64,000 nt of DNA, from assembly GCF_029227915.1 (NCBI RefSeq), contig NC_079882.1, positions 7,564,001 through 7,628,000 on the forward strand, given 5' to 3'. Shown here piece after piece: positions 57,801 through 64,000 of this stretch. This stretch comes from Hydractinia symbiolongicarpus. Lineage: Eukaryota; Cnidaria; Hydrozoa; Anthoathecata; Hydractiniidae. A program made the position numbers and the translations under genes. Below the pieces are notes generated by a model. It made no database searches and was not told where the DNA came from. It saw nothing but the letters and a program-made list of their open reading frames with translations. How positions within the stretch are numbered: position 1 is the first letter of the stretch; each line of letters opens with the position of its first letter.

Positions 57801-60800
57801 TGAACGCCGACGGAGCACGGATGAAGCAAGTCTGCAAAACTGCACTTACAGGCGGAATAGACATTTTATCATGGATTTAATTGTAGATAATTTCTTCATT
57901 TGACAAAATAATTGGAAACCATAGCAGGTCCGAATTTAATGGATTTTTTCTTTATGCCTGTAAAACCGAAACCCACGGGCGGTATAAATTTTTTTCTGTA
58001 AAAATTTTGTTAAAGTGTAGCTGAACTTTTTGAATGAATTTTGAAGTTTTATTTAAGCCACGTGGATAAAGATTTTTTTTAATTTGAAAACAAAGCATAT
58101 TTTTGCCTATTTGCTTGTGAAAAATAAACAATAAATATAAAAATGACAGTATAGTCATGCATACTATTTCGGACATGTAGAAAAGGAAGTTAAGATTGAG
58201 AGAGTCGCTATACCAGTAGACGCTCGATCATCGTGTTTGGGGTTCACGATTGAAAACGTCCCCCACTTTTCTACCGCAAAATGAATGCGCAACAAAAACA
58301 ACCTCGGAGCTCGTATCGCAGGCGTAACATTCTTTGCACGTGCGTTTTACATCGCACGCATTACTTGATTTACACGTGCGAATCATCGCACACCTACTCA
58401 AATATTCCTGAAAAAGTCTGAGAGCCTGTCTCGTGACAGCAAAAACATTCTACACTTCAGAGGGCATCCTCTCACATTTAGGAGTAGGAGCAACAAGGTT
58501 TCCAATGTTATGTTCGTCTACGTCTTGAAAAGTCGGAACTAGCTCATCATTCGCTGTTCTTTCCGGCTCGAATTGAAATCCTAGAACCTGCGAATTATTT
58601 TTCATTCATTGCTATCTTCATGAAGAACTTTTTTAAACAAAGGAAAAAAATTATAAATAAACATTTAGTCGTTCGATGCGCAAGTCGGGGGGGTTCGCCT
58701 AATAAGAAGCCAGGTAACTACGTCACAAGCAAAAATGTGCTGAATAATGAATTGACCCAGTCCTTTTGCCGCGTTCGAAAGTTCGTGAAGATGGTAGGCT
58801 AGTGCAGCAAGATCAAAACAAACAAACGATGGTGCTAAGTATTGGATAAATCTTTGTTGTTTAAGAGTGCAATCTTCGTTATTTTTGATACTTAATAAAA
58901 CAAAAGAAAAGATATTGTTTTTTAATCGGACAGTACCTTTAAATAATTATTTGTTTTCTTTTCTAACACCAACTGAACAATATCTCATTCTTGTTTACAA
59001 AAAAGCATGCGGTCTCTCGCTTCGAGTGTTTATATGGATGGCGGATGATAGGCACTAAAGCGAGGCTGAAATAATATGTCGCGTGTGACGTATTTACCTG
59101 GAGCGCGCCGAACTGACCAAAATAGATAAAACGTGGGCCAGGGCTGATATTTTATTATATGTTTAAAAATTTTGGTAATTTTACCCCCTGAATTGGGAAA
59201 GACCACTTTTTATGAATTATTCATATGGAATTAACACACTGTGCTAATTCTGTACGAACCTAAGTAAGAAGCTTTCGCTAATAAAACTTGAAGTTCAATA
59301 TGACTTTAGCCTTAGGGTTGCATAGTTGTTTCAGCTACTCTAAAGACAACCAATCAATAATTAAAAATTAGTTTCCTCTTCACTAGATGTCCTGCCACAG
59401 AGAGATTAGACTCAGATCGCACATTCAGTAAGGTTGAGAGGCAGAATAATGTCGTGGTGCGCTGTTGTGAATTTCACTAACAACAGTCGAAAAAAACAGG
59501 ATAAAATTTTTTTTTCGCTTCTCAAGGATCCAAAAAAAAATCTTCCGTATAAGGAAAAACCAAAAGTCAGAGAAATATCTGAACGGAGGAAAGAAAAGGA
59601 TGTTAAGGAGGTGAGTGGGGGCTGGTAACTAGGTGGTCGTTCGAAACTCTCTGTCATGGAGTGCCACCAAAGTGTTCACAGCGTACTCTTCAATAAAACC
59701 ACCGCTCGGAATTCTTCGTGTTCCGTAATACATTTTTTATCTGAAAAATATTACAATATTACTCAATCACACTCGCATCTAAGAATTACTCATGAAGGAG
59801 TAGAAACTTTTATACCATGTAATTGAAAATATTTAATAGAGTCCAGTCTTTTTCAGGAGAGGCGTGCGATCGCACGCGCACGCCTTGGCACACGCCTAAA
59901 TCGTTTCAGGCGTGTAATTAATCGCACGCCTGAAAAATAAATATTGAGTTTTCAAAATCAACCTATAAAATCCATTTTGTAGCGTGCGATGGCAGCCCTC
60001 GAAATAATTTTTGGACAGTCGTCAGACAAAACGTCCGATAGATTTCCGTATTGGTCGGACACTTATAGATCTCAGAAATTATTGAATAGTCCTGATCCTT
60101 TTAATCCACGAGCAAGCCTATTCATAGCCAACCTGACCATCCTAGCTAATTCACCGACTCCTGACTTAGTTAAAAAAACTACGTAGACATAAATCTCTTT
60201 TGCCTGGCCCCTTCGTGGTTGGTAACCAGGTCTTACACAAGAAATCCAGCCATGCGGTTCTTAACTAATGCGGAGGTGAACGCCGACGGAGCACGGATGA
60301 AGCAAGTCTGCAAAACTGCACTTACCAGGCGGAATAGACATTTTATCATGGATTTAATTGTAGATAATTTCTTCATTTGACAAAATAATTGGAAACCATA
60401 GCAGGTCCGAATTTAATGGATTTTTTCTTTATGCCTGTAAAACCGAAACCCACGGGCGGTATAAATTTTTTTCTGTAAAAATTTTGTTAAAGTGTAGCTG
60501 AACTTTTTGAATGAATTTTGAAGTTTTATTTAAGCCACGTGGATAAAGGTTGTTTTTAATTTGAAAACAAAGCATATTTTTGCCTATTTGCTTGTGAAAA
60601 ATAAACAATAAATATAAAAATGACAGTATAGTCATGCATACTATTTCGGACATGTAGAAAAGGAAGTTAAGATTGAGAGAGTCGCTATACCAGTAGACGC
60701 TCGATCATCGTGTTTGGGGTTCACGATTGAAAACGTCCCCCACTTTTCTACCGCAAAATGAATGCGCAACAAAAATAACCTCGGAGCTCGTATCGCAGGC

Positions 60801-62064
60801 GTAACATTCTTTGCACGTGCGTTTTACATCGCACGCATTACTTGATTTACACGTGCGAATCATCGCACACCTACTCAAATATTCCTGAAAAAGACTGAGA
60901 GCCTGTCTCGTGACAGCAAAAACATTCTACATTTCAGAGGGCATCCTCTCACATTTAGGAGTAGGAGCAACAAGGTTTCCAATGTTATGTTCGTTTACGT
61001 CTTGAAAAGTCGGAACTAGCTCATCATTCGCTGTTCTTTCCGGCTCGAATTGAAATCCTAGAACCTGCGAATTATTTTTCATTCATTGCTGTCTTCATGA
61101 AGAACTTTTTTAAACAAAGGAAAAAAATTATAAATAAACATGTAGTCTTCGATGCGCAAGTCGGGGGGGGGGGGTTCGCCTAATAAGAAGCCAGGTAACT
61201 ACGTCACAAGCAAAAATGTGCTGAATAATGAATTGACCCAGTCCTTTTGCCGCGTTCGAAAGTTCGTGAAGATGGTAGGCTAGTGCAGCAAGATCAAAAC
61301 AAACAAACGATGGTGCTAAGTATTGGATAAATCTTTGTTGTTTAAGAGTGCAATCTTCGTTATTTTTGATACTTAATAAAACAAAAGAAAAGATATTGTT
61401 TTTTAATCGGACAGTACCTTTAAAATGAAGTAATTAAGGTGACAAACAAGCACTGATACCTACTTTTTATTTCTGCTAAAATGTCTTTACACCAAAGATG
61501 GTTTCTACCAGCAAACTCTTTCCAAATTTCATGTGGCCATTCGCCAATGACCATTGCAATAACCGTATCTTCCTTCTTTTGACCTTTTGGCAATGCTGCT
61601 TTCGTTTTTTCCTCCATTGCAATCTGTTTAAATGTACTATCAAATTCTGGCGCGGTTGATCCTAGCATTGGAGCTAGTTTTACTTGCATAACCTTTGGAT
61701 ACAACACACATCCATGTTTGTCTATAATTTGGTAAAAACCTGCACGATCTGTTTTTTTATAAGTAAACTTCTTTCTTTGCAAGGGATCAATAACGCTATA
61801 TACTTTCAGTGGTCCGATTTCGTAAATGTAATCCACATCTGACTGAGACAGGTAAACGCGTTCTGCTCGGCTTCCAGTTTTTACAGCTTTAGTTATAATA
61901 GGAAACAAGGTATGACTTATAGGAAGATCGTCATCTAAATAAGTAAAGCAATCACGCTCCCTGTCCACTTCAAATTGAGCTTTAAATATCTGAGTTCGTA
62001 GCATTAAATTAGCTGTAAATTCTGTTCTGACCAAAGAGTCTTCTGTTTCTAGGCGCGTGCACAT
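54808..62064 (-). CDS. Mab-21/cGAS-like nucleotidyltransferase-domain protein
   Basis: Two exons: 61464-62064, ending at a GTAGGT donor in phase 1, and 54808-56132, after a TTGTTAG acceptor; 641 residues. Exon 1 holds the nucleotidyltransferase core: TGSRAERVYLSQSDVDYIYE has the Gly-Ser pair (64-65) and two Asp (76, 78). A further Asp (166) in EDTVIAMVIGEWPHEIW may complete the triad. Exon 2 opens with CKLYLVPKAHP, then EWRISFSAPEQVL and KTTFLWRLDEASEEEL, the hallmarks of the Mab-21 C-terminal helical part. The last 280 or so residues are a long helical extension without a recognised domain. Members of this superfamily include cGAS and the cGAS-like receptors, which make cyclic dinucleotides on sensing nucleic acid, and inactive Mab-21 proteins. 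I see no zinc thumb, so dsDNA sensing of the vertebrate cGAS type is unlikely. The single intron contains the transposon array at 56,254-61,423. Confidence 0.85.
56258..56413. repeat. 78-bp tandem duplication of the left transposon end
   Basis: 56,258-56,335 and 56,336-56,413 are essentially identical, each starting AGGTACTGTCCGATTAAAAA and each ending in TTAA. Confidence 0.95.
56960..57121 (+). pseudogene. THAP zinc-finger exon of transposon, unit A
   Basis: The frame starts MSWCAVVNCTNNSRKKQDKI and continues FFSLLKDPKKN to a gtgagt donor after KDVKE. This is the start of a THAP domain (Cys-x4-Cys after a short N-terminus). A possible second exon near 57,205-57,338 has NSSCSVIHF and THEGVETFIP, resembling the Cys-x2-His-Phe and AVPT parts of THAP but with one extra residue between Cys and His. 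THAP proteins bind DNA at transposon ends. No catalytic domain follows. Confidence 0.6.
57356..58420. mobile_element. hAT-like element nested in unit A
   Basis: Inverted ends CAGTCTTTTTCAGGA and TCCTGAAAAAGTCTG. Flanks AGAGTC and AGAGCC suggest a short target duplication. Subterminal GCGTGCGATCGCACGC palindrome. The same element sits inverted in CIP2A intron 1. It was inside the Kolobok-like element before the tandem duplication, since both units carry it at the same place. Confidence 0.7.
59449..59610 (+). pseudogene. THAP exon of transposon, unit B, with lost zinc ligand
   Basis: Same length as the exon in unit A, but the second Cys of the zinc site is Phe (CAVVNF instead of CAVVNC), which should abolish folding of the finger. 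Confidence 0.6.
59844..60897. mobile_element. hAT-like element nested in unit B
   Basis: Same element and position as in unit A. The ends CAGTCTTTTTCAGGA and TCCTGAAAAAGACTG are here perfectly inverted, whereas unit A has one mismatch. Confidence 0.7.
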
Positions 62065-62149
62065 CTAAATAAATTAAGCCCAATTTATTACTTAGACACA
62101 TTTTGCTTTCTAATTGGTATTCTAAATGCAAAGTCTGCTAAAGGTTGAA

Positions 62150-62540
62150 GGCAAAGTGGATAGGGATACTAATAATTGGTTACTAGGCGATAAGGCCCAT
62201 GAAAAAATCCACTTCGGCAGGAGTACAATAAAGAATGTCCTTTTAATTTTGATGACGTAACAATGACCAGTCGGTGCAAAAAAAAATTTTCAGAATTTTA
62301 TTTAGCCGTTGCCTCTATTGTGTAGGGCTGACCAAGAGAATGCATAGGTATTTTGATGACGTCATCAACACGTCCGTTTTAAAACGGGTCGTAGGACCCA
62401 GCTTTGGGAAACTTACTCAGGGTGGTCCCAGGTTTTCCCTAGTTACTCACGCGGGAGGTGGCATCAGTAATTTCCACTCGTTTCCAAGTTATTTGGAGGT
62501 TGTGATGTCATGGACTGAACGGAGTGAGATCCATTACAAA
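62150..62540 (+). repeat. Dispersed repeat family, copy 3
   Basis: AAAAAATCCACTTCGG, TTTTGATGACGTAACAATGA, CAGTCGG, GTCCCAGGTTTTCCCTAGTT, ACTC and TTTCCAAGTTATTTGGAGGT appear in the same order as at 42,990-43,345. It lies just 5' of the cGAS-like gene. Confidence 0.75.
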
Positions 62541-62544
62541 AAAT

Positions 62545-63685
62545 TATAGTTTCAGTTTTATTGGGTACAGATTGCCAAATTGTAGCTTAGATCACTTTCA
62601 AACGTGACTTAGATATGTAATAATTTTTTTCCTGATTTTAAAATTAATAACAACATTAATAAAAATATAGGCCTCACCAAAAAGATTAATTGTGCGTATA
62701 TTATTCTGTTTGTCAGATGCTACTATAGTTTCAAATTTAATATCAGAAGTATTTATATAGCTCTGACAAAATTTTTATAAACAGCGGGTTATTTATGCTT
62801 CGATATTATTTACAAAGGCCAAAAAGCCCATACTCACTAGGATTAAACAACAAATTTTAAGTGACTTATTATCAGGGTAGTATTTAAGAAAAATTTTGGC
62901 AGCTTTCATTTTAAAAGTAAACAAAACCCCAAAGCCATTTTTTGGGGGTTTGAGTGTTAGCTATATAAGAGTGTTAGTTAGCGATATAATACGATTTGAG
63001 TGTAACAATTTGATTGTTAGCTATACGATATAATATATTATATCGTATAGCTAACACTCAGAATTCGGTGGTTGTGTAAGGTAGAATATTTTGAATCTAA
63101 TTTCCGAAAACACGTCAAAGATAAGTTGATTCAAATAAAGGTAAAAAATATCATTTTTCACAAATAAAATTTTTAAGGAAGCACAATATGAACAGCTTTT
63201 TTGTTGATTTTAGAAAGTTTTCAATATTAAATGTAGAGTAGCCAGATTTCCGTATGAGAAACAAAGTTACTCAAAACAAAGCTAGGGAAAAGCTAGAAAA
63301 CATTTCATTCTCGCATCAACATCAACATAACAAGCAAACAGATAAATGAAAAACAAACAGGAACTTTCAACTTTTAATTGTATCAAACATACTATCATAT
63401 AAACTCCTGCAAAAAAATTCCATTGCTCACCTTTCATCAAAACCAAAGCAAGCCAAATTAATTAAGCTATGCGCGTTCAAAAAACCTTATGTCGACGGTG
63501 ACAAAGAGAAAGTATTTAAAAAAAGATTAACTAGTTGTCTAGGTAACATGTAGGGTATGTTTACACTTTACGCGTTTTTTTAGCAAAGCCACAACAGCAG
63601 TTCCATAGAATTGAAAAAAAATCACACAACAGTTTGATATGCTTGCGGCTCTTGTGGGAATTATTTAATCGCTAGTCGTTAGTCA
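62545..63685. other. No gene seen; palindrome only
   Basis: AT-rich sequence upstream of the cGAS-like gene. It could contain its promoter and a non-coding first exon. No further coding exon was recognised. Confidence 0.4.
63015..63056. repeat. Perfect 42-bp palindrome
   Basis: Reads identically on both strands from TGTTAGCTATACGATATAAT to its mirror complement, with no loop. Partial copies of the arm (GTGTTAGCTATATAAG, GTTAGCGATATAATACG) lie just before it at 62,955-62,995. Confidence 0.95.
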
Positions 63686-63689
63686 ATAA

Positions 63690-64000
63690 GTTCCGTGGAG
63701 AAATCCACTGATGCAGGATAAAAATGGAAAAAAGCGCCATTTGAATTTTGATGACATCAGCAACCCATTTAAAAAAAAAATTAGAACCTTGTTTTCACGT
63801 TGCCTCTATTGTGTGGAGCTTAAAGCGCTGACAGAGAAAATGTATATAATCACGTGCTTTTGATGAATGGGTAATGAGAATTTGCTGACGTCAGCAAAGT
63901 CGCCAATAAAAAAATATTTGTACTCATTGCCTTCATCCTATAGATCTTGAAACGATGATTACGAAATGTATAGGATTATGTACTTAATTAATTTAATATA
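63690..64000 (+). repeat. Dispersed repeat family, copy 4, cut by window end
   Basis: AGAAATCCACTGATGCAGG, TTTTGATGACATCAGCAACC, then TTGCTGACGTCAGCAAAG and ATAGATCTTGAAACGATGA match copies 2 and 3 and the inverted copy 1. It continues to the end of the window. Confidence 0.7.

Larger units (their letters stand above)
56414..58938. repeat. 2.5-kb direct repeat, unit A
   Basis: Begins ATAATTATTTGTTTTCTTTT after TTAA and ends ATCGGACAGTACCT before TTAA. Nearly identical to unit B. Unit A has an additional stretch (AAAAATCGAAGGCGAGGG and flanking bases) near 56,700-56,755 that is absent in B. Confidence 0.95.
58943..61419. repeat. 2.5-kb direct repeat, unit B
   Basis: Starts right after the TTAA that ends unit A, with ATAATTATTTG, and therefore lacks the 78-bp left terminal segment. 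Offset from unit A is about 2.53 kb at its start. Scattered substitutions and small deletions separate it from unit A. Confidence 0.95.
56254..61423. mobile_element. Kolobok-like TTAA transposon array, tandemly duplicated
   Basis: The left edge is TTAA followed by AGGTACTGTCCGATTAAAAA (from 56,258). The right edge is the inverse, TTTTTAATCGGACAGTACCT ending at 61,419, followed by TTAA. TTAA target sites, ends beginning AGG, and THAP-type zinc-finger exons inside together point to the Kolobok superfamily. Internally the array is modular: a 78-bp left-end unit twice (56,258 and 56,336), then a 2.5-kb unit twice (56,414-58,938 and 58,943-61,419), each joint being TTAA. No full transposase remains. 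It sits entirely within the intron of the cGAS-like gene. Confidence 0.85.

Noticed and set aside
57952-60653. Identical 74-residue minus-strand frames in both transposon units
   Set aside because: Their identity reflects the tandem duplication; no motif and no start context.
1-64000. CRISPR arrays, bacterial operons, ribosome binding sites
   Set aside because: The window is eukaryotic, with spliced genes and poly(A) signals; no spaced direct repeats of CRISPR type were seen.

Overview
The window looks like nuclear DNA of a cnidarian, most plausibly a medusozoan or hydrozoan. It is AT-rich, has many small exons split by short GT-AG introns, and is full of small transposons. The one gene with a clear one-to-one vertebrate counterpart, CIP2A, is divergent. 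The clade assignment is an inference from gene content and style, not from a database match.

Layout. 1-5 kb: a Penelope-like reverse-transcriptase relic, then a secreted protein on the plus strand built on about twenty tandem RRRFVNT heptads. 7.7-9.0 kb (minus): a five-exon gene for a secreted, basic-linker protein with a pesticin/T4-lysozyme-type domain. 10.3-11.1 kb (plus): a TIMP-like metalloproteinase inhibitor. 12.8-15.3 kb: a broken retroelement gag-like gene and dispersed repeats. 17.2-18.2 kb (minus): a single-exon class A GPCR. 19-21 kb: a non-LTR reverse-transcriptase fragment and a TIR element. 23.6-24.7 kb (plus): a four-exon, 10-cysteine secreted peptide gene. 27.6-42.0 kb (minus): CIP2A in at least 22 exons, with a nested pair of transposons in its first intron. 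46.1-46.9 kb (minus): a second, nearly identical TIMP gene, inverted relative to the first. 48.6-48.9 kb: the last exon of an unrecognised basic protein. 54.8-62.1 kb (minus): a two-exon Mab-21/cGAS-like nucleotidyltransferase gene whose only intron carries a roughly 5.2 kb tandem TTAA-delimited, Kolobok-like transposon array. The rest is dispersed repeats, palindromes and unassigned sequence.

Several genes encode secreted or innate-immunity-type proteins: the lysozyme-fold protein, the Cys-rich peptide, the arginine-rich repeat protein, two TIMPs and a cGAS/Mab-21-like protein. This is an inference from the domains, not evidence of an operon-like unit. The strongest individual observations are: (1) the 21-nt repeat whose variants are almost all silent in only one frame; (2) the lysozyme-fold domain that keeps the Thr and Asp of the active site but appears to have Ala-Gly-Gly where Glu-Gly is expected; (3) the TTAA-delimited modular duplication inside the cGAS-like gene; (4) the transposon-in-transposon in CIP2A intron 1, proven by an empty site elsewhere in the window; (5) the inverted TIMP pair; (6) the duplicated five-cysteine module.
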